Below are positions 35,425 to 44,584 of a stretch of 64,000 nucleotides of DNA, piece by piece. The stretch comes from Paracoccaceae bacterium. Its GTDB lineage: Bacteria > Pseudomonadota > Alphaproteobacteria > Rhodobacterales > Rhodobacteraceae. Where the stretch lies: positions 62,001-126,000 of the forward strand of contig JAHRYM010000002.1 of assembly GCA_020622085.1 (NCBI GenBank), in the 5' to 3' direction. A program made the position numbers and the translations under genes. Position 1 is the first letter of the stretch. Each line of letters starts with the position of its first letter. The notes below the pieces were generated by a model. That model made no database searches and had not been told where the DNA came from. It saw nothing but the letters and a program-made list of their open reading frames with translations.

Positions 35425-35661
35425 CAGTATCTTTTACCTGGCGACGACCGAAACCGCGCCGGAGTCGGGGCGGAACATGGAGCCGAAATGCAGCGCGTAA
35501 ATTTCCACACTCTTCCAGCGGCTTGCCGACAGTGACCACGAACAGGATCACACCCGGGGCGATCGCTTGACCAGGAACAGACACGAATCACCATCTGCCA
35601 TGCCGGTTGCCCCTTGCGGGCGGCGCGGGTTCTGCCGATCCTGCCGGGCACCTTGGTGCGC
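35425..35661. other. Gap without a recognisable gene
   Basis: Together with the preceding promoter, this makes a stretch of about 340 bases between the methyltransferase and the MocA-XdhC gene. Short open frames here have no recognisable motif. The promoter of the MocA-XdhC gene must lie in this stretch, but no clear -35/-10 pair was found. Confidence 0.5.
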
Positions 35662-37305
35662 ATGAAGAAACCAGAGGACGCCTTGCCCAGCCATCCCCCA
35701 GCCCCCGCGATTTCGATCCTGATACCTGCGGCGGGTCAATCGCGGCGGATGAAGGGGGATGACAAGCTGCTGCGCCGGATCGACGGGCTTGCCCAGATCC
35801 GCCGGATCGCGCTTGCCGCCCTGGCGACGGGATATCCGGTGAACGTCACGCTGCCCGAGGGCGACCGCGACCGCCGCGCGGCCCTGGCCGGGCTTGACCT
35901 GACGATCCTTGATGTGGCCGACCATGCCGAAGGCATGGCCGCATCGCTGCGGCGGGGGGCAGTGGCGGCGCGGGGCGGTGCGATGATGGTGGTGCCCGCC
36001 GACATGCCCGACCTCGGCGGGGAAGATCTGGCGCGCATCTGCCGCCAGCACCGTGCGGTGCCCCGCGCCATCTTGCGCGCAACATCACGGGGGCAACCGG
36101 GCCATCCCGTGCTGTTCCCGGCCGATCTGCTGGCGGGGATCGAGGCGCTTGCGGGCGATGCCGGAGCGGCTTTGATCATTCGTCGCCATACCGACCGGCT
36201 GATCGGCGTTCCCCTGCCCTGCACCCGGGCAACGCTTGATCTTGACACGGCCGGCGAATGGGCGACCTGGGAAGCCGGGCGCGGACGGCAGCCGGTTTTC
36301 CAGCCCGGTGCCGCCATTGTCGACGATGCCTTGAGTGATCTTCTGCATCGGGACGATGCGGCGGCAATCGCGGTCATCACCGGGGTCGATGGTCCATCCT
36401 TCCGTGAGATGGGCACCTTGATGTGCCTTTTTGCCGACGGCACATCGTCTGGAAACCTGACGAACGGCTGCGTCGAGGCCGACCTTGCGCTCCATGCGCA
36501 GACCGTCCTGCGCTCGGGACTGCCCTTGCAACTGCGCTATGGCCGGGGATCGCCCTTCTTCGACATCCGGCTGCCTTGCGGCGGCGGGCTGGACATTTCA
36601 CTTTTCCCCGTTCGTGACAGGGCGGCGCTTGTCGACGCCGCCCATGTCCTGCGGGGGCGCGCGCCCATTGCGCTTGCCTTTCATCCGGATGGCGCGATCC
36701 GGCTGGTGCCGGCGCAGGCGACCGGCTGGCGGGGCAAGGTCTTCGTGCTTGCGCGCATCCCCGAGCCGCAGGTGATGATCTTCGGCGATGGGGCCGAGGC
36801 CCGGACGGTGGCCCGCCTTTTCCATGCAGCGGGCTTTGCGCAGCTGCTTGTGCCGGGCGGGGCGCAGACGGCGGGGAACCATGGGGCGGCAGGTTTTCGG
36901 CCCGGTGAAGTGACCGCGTCGGATTTTGCCGGTCCCTCTGGGGCGTTGTTGCTGGCCGATCCCTGGACGGCGATCATCACGCTGTTTCACGACCACGACA
37001 GGGAAGTGGACATCCTGGCGGATGCGCTTCGCGGCCCGGCCTTCCATGTCGGCGCGCAAGGAAGCAGACGGGTGGCGGACCAGCGCCGCGCAAGGCTGCG
37101 GGAGGCCGGCCTTGCCGACGCCGAGATCGACCGGCTTCAGGCCCCTGTCGGACTGATCCCGTCGGCCCGCGATCCGCAAAGCCTTGCGGTTTCGGTTCTG
37201 GCGGGGGTAGTGGCCGCAAGCCGGTCGACCACCGTGCCAGCACCGGCATCGGAGGCCATGCCGACACAGGAGGGACCGCGCGGCCATCCGGGCGACCGGG
37301 CCTAG
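35662..37305 (+). CDS. Fused MocA-XdhC molybdenum cofactor maturation protein
   Basis: A 547-residue fusion. Residues 1-200 are a MobA-like nucleotidyltransferase with ISILIPAAGQSRRMKGDDKLL and MMVVPADMPDL, as in MocA, which makes molybdopterin cytosine dinucleotide. The rest is XdhC/CoxI-like, with GVDGPSFREMGTLM and GNLTNGCVEADL in the XdhC N-part and a Rossmann region (VMIFGDGAEARTVARLFHAAGF). XdhC proteins protect, sulfurate and insert the cofactor into xanthine dehydrogenase-type enzymes. The start chosen is MKKPEDALPS; 16 residues upstream are possible. It probably serves the Mo hydroxylase encoded at 18505-22090. It converges on priA with stop codons overlapping by 3 bp. Confidence 0.82.
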   Translation: MKKPEDALPSHPPAPAISILIPAAGQSRRMKGDDKLLRRIDGLAQIRRIALAALATGYPVNVTLPEGDRDRRAALAGLDLTILDVADHAEGMAASLRRGAVAARGGAMMVVPADMPDLGGEDLARICRQHRAVPRAILRATSRGQPGHPVLFPADLLAGIEALAGDAGAALIIRRHTDRLIGVPLPCTRATLDLDTAGEWATWEAGRGRQPVFQPGAAIVDDALSDLLHRDDAAAIAVITGVDGPSFREMGTLMCLFADGTSSGNLTNGCVEADLALHAQTVLRSGLPLQLRYGRGSPFFDIRLPCGGGLDISLFPVRDRAALVDAAHVLRGRAPIALAFHPDGAIRLVPAQATGWRGKVFVLARIPEPQVMIFGDGAEARTVARLFHAAGFAQLLVPGGAQTAGNHGAAGFRPGEVTASDFAGPSGALLLADPWTAIITLFHDHDREVDILADALRGPAFHVGAQGSRRVADQRRARLREAGLADAEIDRLQAPVGLIPSARDPQSLAVSVLAGVVAASRSTTVPAPASEAMPTQEGPRGHPGDRA

Positions 37306-39512
37306 TAGAAACTCTGCGGGTCGATGTCGATGGCGATGCGCAGGTTGGCGGGCAGGCGCACCTGCGCGACCCAGGCCGCAAGCGCCGCTTGCAGGGCCAC
37401 GCCGCGCGGCGCCTTGACCAGAAGCCGCACCCGGTGCCGGCCTCGCACGCGGGCAATCGGCGCTGGCGCGGGGCCGAAGACCTGCGCGCCGATCGCCGTC
37501 AGCGGGCCGGTGCGGCGGGCAAGGTCCGCGCCCAGGTCAAACACCGCCTGCACGTCGGGCGAGGACAGGATGACACCCGCCAGCCGACCGAAGGGCGGCA
37601 CGCCCGCCGCCTGCCGTTGCGCGGCCTCTTCGCGCCAGAAGGCTTCCTCGTCCCCGGACAGGATCGCCCGGATCACCGGATGGTCGGGCTGCCAGGTCTG
37701 GAGCATCGCCACACCCCGCCGTTCCGACCGCCCCGCCCGCCCGGAGACCTGGCGCATCAACTGAAACGTGCGTTCCGCCGCGCGCAGGTCCGATCCTTGC
37801 AGGCCAAGGTCGGCGTCTATCACCCCCACCAGCGTCAGAAGCGGGAAGTTGTGGCCCTTGGCGACCAGCTGCGTGCCGATGATGATGTCGGCCTCGCCCC
37901 GGCCGATCTCGGCGATCCGCGCCTTCAGCGCCCGGGCCGAGCCGAAGAGATCCGAAGACAGCACCGCGATCCGGGCATTGGGGAATGTCTCGGCCACTTC
38001 CTCGGCCAGCCGTTCGACGCCGGGGCCGACCGGGGCCAGACGTCCCTCGACTCCGCAGGAGGGGCAGGCAGTGGGGATCGGCTTCGTCTCGCCGCATTGG
38101 TGGCAGACAAGGCGCTTCTGGAAGCGGTGTTCGACCATCCGCGCGTCGCAATGGTCGCAGCCGATCTGGTGCCCGCAGGCGCGGCAGACCGTCACCGGCG
38201 CATAGCCGCGGCGATTGAGGAACAGAAGCGACTGTTCGCCCCGCTCCATCCGTTCGGCGATCGCGGTCTGAAGCGTGGGGCCGACCCAACGGCCAGGCGC
38301 CAGCGTTTCCGACCGCATGTCGATGGCGCGCATTTCGGGCATCTGGGCTTCGCCGAAGCGGGTGGTCAGGTCAAGGCGCGCGTATTTGCCGGATTGCGCA
38401 TTTACCCAGGTTTCGAGGCTCGGCGTGGCCGAGGCCAGCACCACCTGCGCATCGCAGCCCGCGGCGCGCAGAACCGCCATGTCGCGGGCGTTGTAAAGGA
38501 CGCCATCCTCTTGTTTGTACGAGGTGTCGTGTTCCTCATCCACGACGATGAGGCCCAGGTCGCGGTAGGGCAGGAACAGGGCTGATCTCGCACCCACGAC
38601 AAGGCCCACGCCACCCTCGCCCGCCATGCGCCACAGGCGGCGGCGTTCGGTTTGCGTGACCCCGGAATGCCATTCGCCGGGCTGCGCGCCAAAGCGCGCC
38701 TCGACCCGGGTGAGGAAATCGGCGGTCAGCGCGATTTCCGGCAACAGGACCAGCGCCTGCCGCCCGCGCGCCAGGCATTCCGCGACCGCTTCCAGATAGA
38801 CCTCGGTCTTGCCCGATCCGGTGACGCCTTTCAGAAGCGTGGTGCCGTAGCGGCCCGACCGGGCGGTGGCACGAAGCGCCTCGGCGGCGGTTTCCTGATC
38901 GGGGGCCAGCGCCTTGCCGGGGCGGTCGGGGTCGAGCGTGGGATAAGGCAGATCGCGGGGGGCTTCCTCTTCGATCACGGCCCCGGTCTTGACCAGTCCC
39001 TTGACGACCGAGGTCGTCACCCCGGCCAGCGCGGCCAGTTCGCCCAACTGGAAGGCCGCGCCGCCGTAGTCATCCAGCACCGCAAGCACCCGTTCCCGCG
39101 CTTCGGTCATCCGCATGGGGGTCATCCGGGTAGGTGTCTGGAAACCACGGCGGAAGACGCGGCGCAGGCCCGGCGCCTCGCCCAGGCCCGGCGAACGGGT
39201 GGCAACCCTCAGCATCGCGTCAAGCGGCGTCAGCGTGTAGTCGGCGGCGCGCGACAGGAAGACCCGCAGTTCCTCGCGCATCGGCGGCACGTCCAGCACC
39301 CGCGTCACCGGGCGGAGTTTGGCGCGGTCAAAGCTCCCCTCGCCCGGCCCCCAGACGACGCCCATCACCCGGCGCGGTCCAAGCGGCACCTCGACGAAAT
39401 CGCCCAAGGTGCAGCCGGTTTCGGGGGCGAGGTAATCAAGGATGCGGCCCAGCGGTTCGGTGGTCAGCACCCCGACCCTTGCGCCTTCAGGGAAGGTGGC
39501 GGGTTCAGGCAT
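37302..39512 (-). CDS. priA: Primosomal protein N' (replication restart helicase)
   Basis: A 736-residue DEAH-type helicase that reloads the replisome at stalled forks. Walker A is GVTGSGKTEVYLE, followed by VDEEHDTSYKQEDG. The eight zinc-binding cysteines are in CRACGHQIGCDHCDARM and CHQCGETKPIPTACPSCG. Helicase motifs such as GTQLVAKGHNFP and QVSGRAGRSERRG are intact. MPEPATFPEGARVGVL is the start that opens the conserved N-terminal DNA-binding domain; the upstream in-frame part is not conserved. Confidence 0.93.
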   Translation of the reverse strand: MPEPATFPEGARVGVLTTEPLGRILDYLAPETGCTLGDFVEVPLGPRRVMGVVWGPGEGSFDRAKLRPVTRVLDVPPMREELRVFLSRAADYTLTPLDAMLRVATRSPGLGEAPGLRRVFRRGFQTPTRMTPMRMTEARERVLAVLDDYGGAAFQLGELAALAGVTTSVVKGLVKTGAVIEEEAPRDLPYPTLDPDRPGKALAPDQETAAEALRATARSGRYGTTLLKGVTGSGKTEVYLEAVAECLARGRQALVLLPEIALTADFLTRVEARFGAQPGEWHSGVTQTERRRLWRMAGEGGVGLVVGARSALFLPYRDLGLIVVDEEHDTSYKQEDGVLYNARDMAVLRAAGCDAQVVLASATPSLETWVNAQSGKYARLDLTTRFGEAQMPEMRAIDMRSETLAPGRWVGPTLQTAIAERMERGEQSLLFLNRRGYAPVTVCRACGHQIGCDHCDARMVEHRFQKRLVCHQCGETKPIPTACPSCGVEGRLAPVGPGVERLAEEVAETFPNARIAVLSSDLFGSARALKARIAEIGRGEADIIIGTQLVAKGHNFPLLTLVGVIDADLGLQGSDLRAAERTFQLMRQVSGRAGRSERRGVAMLQTWQPDHPVIRAILSGDEEAFWREEAAQRQAAGVPPFGRLAGVILSSPDVQAVFDLGADLARRTGPLTAIGAQVFGPAPAPIARVRGRHRVRLLVKAPRGVALQAALAAWVAQVRLPANLRIAIDIDPQSFY

Positions 39513-39548
39513 GGTTGGGGCCGATCCCGCCCTGTCCGGGCGTCGGAT

Positions 39549-39573
39549 GAGTATTTTTACAAAGAAGAAACCG
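39549..39573 (+). repeat. Copy of a 25-bp dispersed repeat
   Basis: GAGTATTTTT, one variable base, then CAAAGAAGAAACCG. The same 25 bases with one mismatch occur at 59792-59816, and an inverted, more divergent copy lies at 59726-59751. Here it sits upstream of priA and before the transaldolase gene, without the long hairpin present at the other locus. Confidence 0.7.
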
Positions 39574-39685
39574 GGAAGGCGCGCCGGGACCAAGGGTCCG
39601 GGTTCGCGCTCTGTGCTTGATCGGGGGTTTCGGCGGGGCTTGGGTTGGAGTATCACCCAAGCCAACCGCATCGAGGAGAGCCACC

Positions 39686-40339
39686 ATGAAATTCTTTGTC
39701 GATACCGCCGACGTCGCCGCGATCCGCGAGCTCAATGACCTGGGTATGGTCGATGGCGTGACCACCAACCCGTCGCTGATCCTGAAGTCGGGCCGCGACA
39801 TTGTGGAAGTGACCAAGGAAATCTGTGACATGGTCTCCGGTCCGGTTTCCGCCGAGGTCGTGGCCAGCGAGGCCAAGGACATGATCGCCGAGGGCCTGCG
39901 TCTGGCGCAGATCGCCCCGAACATCGCGATCAAGGTTCCGCTGACCTGGGATGGCCTGACCGCCTGCAAGGCTTTGGCATCGGAAGGCCACAAGGTCAAC
40001 GTCACGCTGTGCTTCTCGTCGGCGCAGGCGCTTCTGGCCGCGAAAGCCGGGGCCTCGTTCATCTCGCCCTTCATCGGGCGGCTCGATGACATCCACCTGG
40101 ACGGGCTTGAGCTGATCGAGGACATCCGGATCATCTACGACAATTACGATTTCCGGACCGAGATCCTTGCCGCATCCATCCGGTCCGTGAACCATGTCAT
40201 CGATTGCGCCAAGATCGGCGCCGATGTCGTGACCGCGCCGCCCGCAATCATCAAGGCGATGGCGTCGCATGTGCTGACCGACAAGGGGCTTGAGCAGTTC
40301 AACAAGGACTGGGCGAAAACGGGGCAGAAAATCCTTTGA
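39686..40339 (+). CDS. tal: Transaldolase / fructose-6-phosphate aldolase-like (TalC class)
   Basis: A 217-residue short transaldolase. It starts [20 protein letters not shown], with [10 protein letters not shown], the Schiff-base lysine in [11 protein letters not shown] and [17 protein letters not shown]. The length matches the small TalC/FSA class that serves as transaldolase in the pentose phosphate pathway of many alphaproteobacteria. The ATG follows GAGGAGAGCCACC, a good ribosome-binding site. Confidence 0.92.
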   Translation: MKFFVDTADVAAIRELNDLGMVDGVTTNPSLILKSGRDIVEVTKEICDMVSGPVSAEVVASEAKDMIAEGLRLAQIAPNIAIKVPLTWDGLTACKALASEGHKVNVTLCFSSAQALLAAKAGASFISPFIGRLDDIHLDGLELIEDIRIIYDNYDFRTEILAASIRSVNHVIDCAKIGADVVTAPPAIIKAMASHVLTDKGLEQFNKDWAKTGQKIL

Positions 40340-40391
40340 AGCCGTGCTAGGCTCCGGACCGAGACCGCGGACAAACGCGGCACATGGGCCA

Positions 40392-40406
40392 GCCCCCTTC
40401 GGGGGG
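40392..40406 (+). terminator. GC hairpin after the transaldolase gene
   Basis: CCCCC and GGGGG close a TTC(G) loop about 55 bp after the transaldolase stop. No T-run follows, so it may be a processing or rho-assisted end rather than a true intrinsic terminator. Confidence 0.35.
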
Positions 40407-40467
40407 GCAGGAGCGCACGGGACGACGTGGCGATTGAGGCAGACAAGGGCGAAAGGCAGGTTCGACG

Positions 40468-41232
40468 ATGGGATCGGGAATGGCTGAGCAGCGCGGTGGA
40501 GCCAACGAACAGGAGGACGCGGCAGGAGCCATCAGCCCGGCGCTTCGGGCGCAACTGATCTCGGCGCCCGAGACAATCCTTGAGGACCGCGACCTGATGC
40601 GCGCGCTGATCGCCGCGAACGAGCGCGCGATGGGCCACAACATCGTCGATCTGCGCGGCGTGGCGATGGAGCGGCTTGAGGCGCGGCTTGACCGGCTGGA
40701 GGATACGCACAGATCGGTGATCGCCGCCGCCTACGACAACCTGGCCGGCACCAACCAGATCCACCGCGCGGTGCTGTCGATGCTGGAGCCGCTGACGTTT
40801 CCGGATTTCCTGGCGAACCTCTCCGGCGAGGTGGCGCAGATCCTGCGGGTCGATGCCGTGCGGCTTGTGCTGGAAACGCGCGAGACCGCCGAGGATCCGG
40901 CCTTGCGCCGTCTGGGGGACACGCTGCAAGTCGTGCCTGCCGGGTTCAGCGATGCCTATATGGGCGCCTTGCGCGCCGATGGGCGCCCCGGCCCGCAACG
41001 CGCGGTCGTCCTGCGGCGGATTCGGTCCGACCTGCCAGATCTTTATGGTCCGTCGGGCGCGGATCTGCGTTCGGAAGCCTTGATGCGGCTGGATCTGGGC
41101 AGCGGACGGCTTCCGGGGATGCTGGCACTTGCGGCGGAAGATGCGCACCAGTTCCGGGCAAGCCATGGATCGGATCTTCTGGTGTTTCTGTCGGGCGCCT
41201 TCGAGCGCCAGATGCGGCGCTGGCTGGGCTGA
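40468..41232 (+). CDS. DUF484 family protein
   Basis: A 254-residue GAF-like protein of unknown function that is often encoded just before xerC. It has ISAPETILEDRDLMRALIAANE near the N-terminus, a coiled region (MERLEARLDRLEDTHRSVI) and a C-terminal half resembling a GAF fold. It ends 5 bp before xerC and is probably co-transcribed with it. Confidence 0.82.
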   Translation: MGSGMAEQRGGANEQEDAAGAISPALRAQLISAPETILEDRDLMRALIAANERAMGHNIVDLRGVAMERLEARLDRLEDTHRSVIAAAYDNLAGTNQIHRAVLSMLEPLTFPDFLANLSGEVAQILRVDAVRLVLETRETAEDPALRRLGDTLQVVPAGFSDAYMGALRADGRPGPQRAVVLRRIRSDLPDLYGPSGADLRSEALMRLDLGSGRLPGMLALAAEDAHQFRASHGSDLLVFLSGAFERQMRRWLG

Positions 41233-41237
41233 GACCG

Positions 41238-42197
41238 GTGGCTGGCCACACCGCCAGACCGCAAGCGCAGCCAGTTCTGCTGTCAGCGGGCCTGCGCGAT
41301 GCGCTGCAGGGCTGGCTGCGCCATCTGGCGGCGCTGGAGGGGGCGGCTGATCTGACGGTGCAGGCCTATCGCGCGGATGTGGCGGGATTTCTGGAGTTCC
41401 TGCAACGCCACCACGGCGAGGCGATGGGCAGCGGGCGGCTGGCCGATCTTGGGCCGTCCGACATGCGCGCCTGGATGGCCGAGGCGCGGGGTCGCGGCCT
41501 GTCGTCACGGTCGCTGGCCCGGGCGCTGTCGGCGGTCAAGAGCTTTACCCGGTGGTTGGGCAGCCGCGAGGGGTTCGAGGCAACGGCGATCCTGTCGGCA
41601 CGCAACCCGCGCTTCGAGGCCCGGCTTCCCCGACCGCTGAGCATCGAGGGCGCGCAGACCATGATCGATTCAGTCGGTGACGACGCCAGATCGGACTGGA
41701 TCGCCGCGCGGGATACGGCCGTTGTCACCGTGCTTTACGGTTGCGGCCTGCGGATATCCGAGGCGCTTGGCCTGACGGGGGCAGAGGCAACCCTGCCCGA
41801 GGCGCTGCGCATCCGCGGCAAGGGCGGCAAGGAGCGGCTGGTGCCGGTCATTCCCGCCGCGCGGCAGGCCGTGGCGCGCTACGTCTCGCTTTGCCCCTTT
41901 CCAGTCGCGGATGAGGCAGATGCGCCGCTGTTTCGCGGGGCAAAGGGCGGCGGGCTGAACCCGCGGCTGATTTCAGGCGTGATGGCACGGACGCGGATGG
42001 CGCTGGGGCTGCCCGCCACGGCCACGCCCCATGCGCTGCGCCACAGCTTCGCCACGCATCTTCTGGCGGCGGGAGGCGACCTGCGGACAATCCAGGAATT
42101 GCTGGGCCATGCCTCGTTGTCAACGACACAGGGCTACACCGCCATCGATACGGCGCGACTGATGGACGTCTACGAGAAAGCCCACCCCCGCGCCTGA
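41238..42197 (+). CDS. xerC: Site-specific tyrosine recombinase XerC
   Basis: A 319-residue recombinase that resolves chromosome dimers with XerD at dif. The catalytic residues are visible: R in YGCGLRISEALGL, K in RGKGGKERLVPV, H-x-x-R in HALRHSFATHLL, H in LGHASL and Y in TTQGYTAID. The N-terminal SAM-like core-binding domain spans about residues 20-105. It starts with GTG five bases after the DUF484 gene. Confidence 0.92.
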   Translation: MAGHTARPQAQPVLLSAGLRDALQGWLRHLAALEGAADLTVQAYRADVAGFLEFLQRHHGEAMGSGRLADLGPSDMRAWMAEARGRGLSSRSLARALSAVKSFTRWLGSREGFEATAILSARNPRFEARLPRPLSIEGAQTMIDSVGDDARSDWIAARDTAVVTVLYGCGLRISEALGLTGAEATLPEALRIRGKGGKERLVPVIPAARQAVARYVSLCPFPVADEADAPLFRGAKGGGLNPRLISGVMARTRMALGLPATATPHALRHSFATHLLAAGGDLRTIQELLGHASLSTTQGYTAIDTARLMDVYEKAHPRA

Positions 42198-42252
42198 TCC
42201 GCCAGCCACGGGCTGTTGCGCGGCCAACCTTTTTGCTGCATGAGTTTTCCGC

Positions 42253-42957
42253 ATGACACCACGTTTCAAAGCCCTTTCCGTCCACCTTCTGACCGCGACC
42301 GGATCCGTCCTGTCGATGCTGGCCATGCTGGAGGCGGTGAATGAGCGCTGGGACATGATGTTCCTGTGGCTGGTCGTGGCGCTGATCGTCGATGGCATCG
42401 ACGGTCCCTTGGCACGACACTATCACGTCAAGACCAACTGGCCGACCTATGACGGCGTGTTGATGGACCTGATCATCGACTATCTGACCTATGTCTTCAT
42501 TCCGGCCTACGCGCTGTTCAAGTCGGGGCTTCTGCCCGGCTGGACCGGCTGGACCGCGATCATCGTCATTGTCTATGGCAGCGTGATCTATTTCGTCGAC
42601 ACCCGGATGAAGACGAAGGACAATTCCTTTGCGGGCTTCCCGGCCTGCTGGAACATGGTGGTGCTGGTGCTGTTCGCGTTGCAGCCGAACTTCTGGATCA
42701 TGCTGGCAATCGTCGTCGGGCTTGCATTCACGATGTTCACCAACCTGAAATTCATTCATCCGGTGCGGACCCGGCGCTGGCGCCCCTTGTCGCTGGTGAT
42801 GACGATTGGCTGGCTTGGCTTTGCCTTCTGGGCTGCCTGGGTCGACTTCCACGCCGAAAGCTGGGCGCATTGGGGGCTTGCCATCACCTCGATCTACCTG
42901 ATCGGCGCCGGGATTGCGCAACAGATCATCCCCGAACGCGGGCTGGCGGCGCGATAG
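42253..42957 (+). CDS. pcs: Phosphatidylcholine synthase
   Basis: A 234-residue integral membrane enzyme joining CDP-diacylglycerol and choline to make phosphatidylcholine. The CDP-alcohol phosphotransferase motif is DGIDGPLARHYHV with YDGVLMDLIID. Several membrane helices and the Pcs-specific segments (PAYALFKSGLLPG and KDNSFAGFPACWNMVVL) support Pcs over other family members. This fits a membrane rich in phosphatidylcholine, as in many alphaproteobacteria, and shows use of external choline. Confidence 0.9.
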   Translation: MTPRFKALSVHLLTATGSVLSMLAMLEAVNERWDMMFLWLVVALIVDGIDGPLARHYHVKTNWPTYDGVLMDLIIDYLTYVFIPAYALFKSGLLPGWTGWTAIIVIVYGSVIYFVDTRMKTKDNSFAGFPACWNMVVLVLFALQPNFWIMLAIVVGLAFTMFTNLKFIHPVRTRRWRPLSLVMTIGWLGFAFWAAWVDFHAESWAHWGLAITSIYLIGAGIAQQIIPERGLAAR

Positions 42958-42962
42958 GGCGC

Positions 42963-43415
42963 TCAGATCAGAAGGCCGGCCGCGCCCTCGAGCCGCAGCA
43001 GTGCCACCTTGGTTTCCACGCCGCCCATGCCGGAATAACCGCCAAGGCCGGTTGCGCCGAGGATGCGGTGGCAGGGAATGAGGATCGGTATCCGGTTGGC
43101 TCCACAAGCCTGACCGATGGCCTGCGCCGATACGCCCAAGGCGCGCGCGAGATCGCCATAGGTCCGGGTCTCGCCACAGGGAATGGCGATCAGCGCCGCC
43201 AGGAAGGCGCGCTGGAAACCGGTGCCCAGATCAAGCGGCAGATCGAATTCCCGCAAGGAGCCCGAGAAGTATCGGGCCAATTGATCCGCGGCTGCGGCAA
43301 GAACCGGCGTATCCGGCACCCCTGCGCCGCCGCCCCAGGACAGCGCGGTGATCCGGCCCCCGGTCTCGGTCAGGGTCAGCGCGCCAAAGGGGCTTGGCAC
43401 GGTGGCGCGAATCAT
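42963..43415 (-). CDS. ogt: Methylated-DNA-protein-cysteine methyltransferase
   Basis: A 150-residue suicide DNA repair protein taking methyl groups from O6-methylguanine. The active-site cysteine is in IPILIPCHRILGATG, preceded by the helix-turn-helix YGDLARALGVSAQAIGQACGANR. The start MIRATVPSPFGAL overlaps the stop of the LysR gene (ATGA), and it is last in a two-gene unit. A longer frame upstream lies inside the LysR gene. Confidence 0.9.
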   Translation of the reverse strand: MIRATVPSPFGALTLTETGGRITALSWGGGAGVPDTPVLAAAADQLARYFSGSLREFDLPLDLGTGFQRAFLAALIAIPCGETRTYGDLARALGVSAQAIGQACGANRIPILIPCHRILGATGLGGYSGMGGVETKVALLRLEGAAGLLI

Positions 43416-44287
43416 GGGGCACCTGCCGCCATCAGCGGCCGGAAGGCTTCGCGCAGCATCTCGGCCATCCCCTCGATGGCGGGCGAGGTGCCGCCTGCAC
43501 TGCGCTTGAGAATCACGCGGGAGCTGTCGACCATCGGAAAGCCGTCCCCGGCGGTCAGCTCTCGGCAATCCGGCGGAATGGTCGAACGCGAGATGGGGAC
43601 AATCGCCAGCCCGTGTTCCACCGCGACCCGCATGGCGCCGGCATCGTCGCACTCGAAGGCCACGTGCCAGTCCAGGCCCTGCTGGTCAAGCGAGCGCTGC
43701 GCGAAGTCCCGGCACCAATCTGACCGGAAATAGACCCCCACCGGCAAAGGGCGCCGCAGATGCTGGGCATGGGTCCGTGATGTGACCCACACGGTCGGGT
43801 CGATGCACAAAACCTCGCCTTCGGCAACATAACTCCAATCATAGATCACCGCGATGTCCAGATCATCGGCATCAAGCGCCCGGAGCTGCGGTTCCGAATG
43901 GTCGCAGCGGACGGATACCTCGACGCCGGGGTGCCGTTCGGCAAAGGCCGCCAGCGCACGCGGCAGAATAGTGCCGGTGTATTCGTCGGGGATGCCCACT
44001 CGCACCGGCCCGACCAGCGGCCGGACGCGCAGCGCCACCGCCGCCTCGTCCAGAAGTGCGGTGATCCGCCGGGCATAGGGCACAAGCTGTTCACCGCGCG
44101 GGGTCAGCGCCACGCCCCGCGCCTGACGGTGGAACAGGGGCTGGCCAAGGTTGTCCTCCAGCCGCTTGATCTGCAGGCTGACGGCCGATTGCGTGCGCCC
44201 CAGACGCCCCGCCGCCGCCGTCACCGATCCGGCATCGGCGACGGCAAGGAAGCTGCGCAGCAGGTCACTGTCGGGCGGAAGTTGCAT
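43412..44287 (-). CDS. LysR-family transcriptional regulator
   Basis: A 291-residue regulator. The N-terminal winged HTH has LLRSFLAVADAGSVTAAAGRLGRTQSAVSLQIKRLE, followed by the LTPRGEQLVPYARRI linker and a ligand-binding domain with GPVRVGIPDEYTG. It is divergent from the small DUF1127 gene, which is the natural target, and coupled to ogt by a 4-bp overlap. The ligand is unknown. Confidence 0.88.
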   Translation of the reverse strand: MQLPPDSDLLRSFLAVADAGSVTAAAGRLGRTQSAVSLQIKRLEDNLGQPLFHRQARGVALTPRGEQLVPYARRITALLDEAAVALRVRPLVGPVRVGIPDEYTGTILPRALAAFAERHPGVEVSVRCDHSEPQLRALDADDLDIAVIYDWSYVAEGEVLCIDPTVWVTSRTHAQHLRRPLPVGVYFRSDWCRDFAQRSLDQQGLDWHVAFECDDAGAMRVAVEHGLAIVPISRSTIPPDCRELTAGDGFPMVDSSRVILKRSAGGTSPAIEGMAEMLREAFRPLMAAGAP

Positions 44288-44389
44288 GGCTACCCATGAG
44301 CGTTTCGAATGTCACCCATGAAACCTATTCGTTTGTGAAATGTCAAATCCGGACCCATATCAGAACCACAATCGATAAGGAGAGTCCCC

Positions 44390-44572
44390 ATGTTCCGCAG
44401 CATGTTCACCGCCCGGCCCCGCGCTGCCACGCTGGACCTGCTGACGCGACAGGATGACCGGCTGCTGGCCGACATCGGACTGACCCGCGCCGATCTGGAG
44501 GCCGCGCTCAACCGTGCCTCGCCGCAAGGACCGGCCTGGCTTCGCCATCAGATCACCTTCGAGGGGATCTGA
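44390..44572 (+). CDS. DUF1127 small protein
   Basis: A 60-residue protein with the DUF1127 core DRLLADIGLTRADLEAAL near the middle. Such small arginine-rich proteins are common in alphaproteobacteria; some affect RNA turnover and stress responses, but most are unstudied. It is preceded by AAGGAGAG and is divergent from the LysR gene. It ends 12 bp before the converging ileS stop. Confidence 0.82.
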   Translation: MFRSMFTARPRAATLDLLTRQDDRLLADIGLTRADLEAALNRASPQGPAWLRHQITFEGI

Positions 44573-44584
44573 GGCAAGGCCGGA

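Noticed and set aside
44325-44345. ATTCGTTTGTGAAATG near the LysR/DUF1127 promoter looked like a sixth MarR operator
   Set aside because: It lacks the TATAC centre and the symmetry of the other five, and it lies at a LysR promoter unrelated to the cluster.
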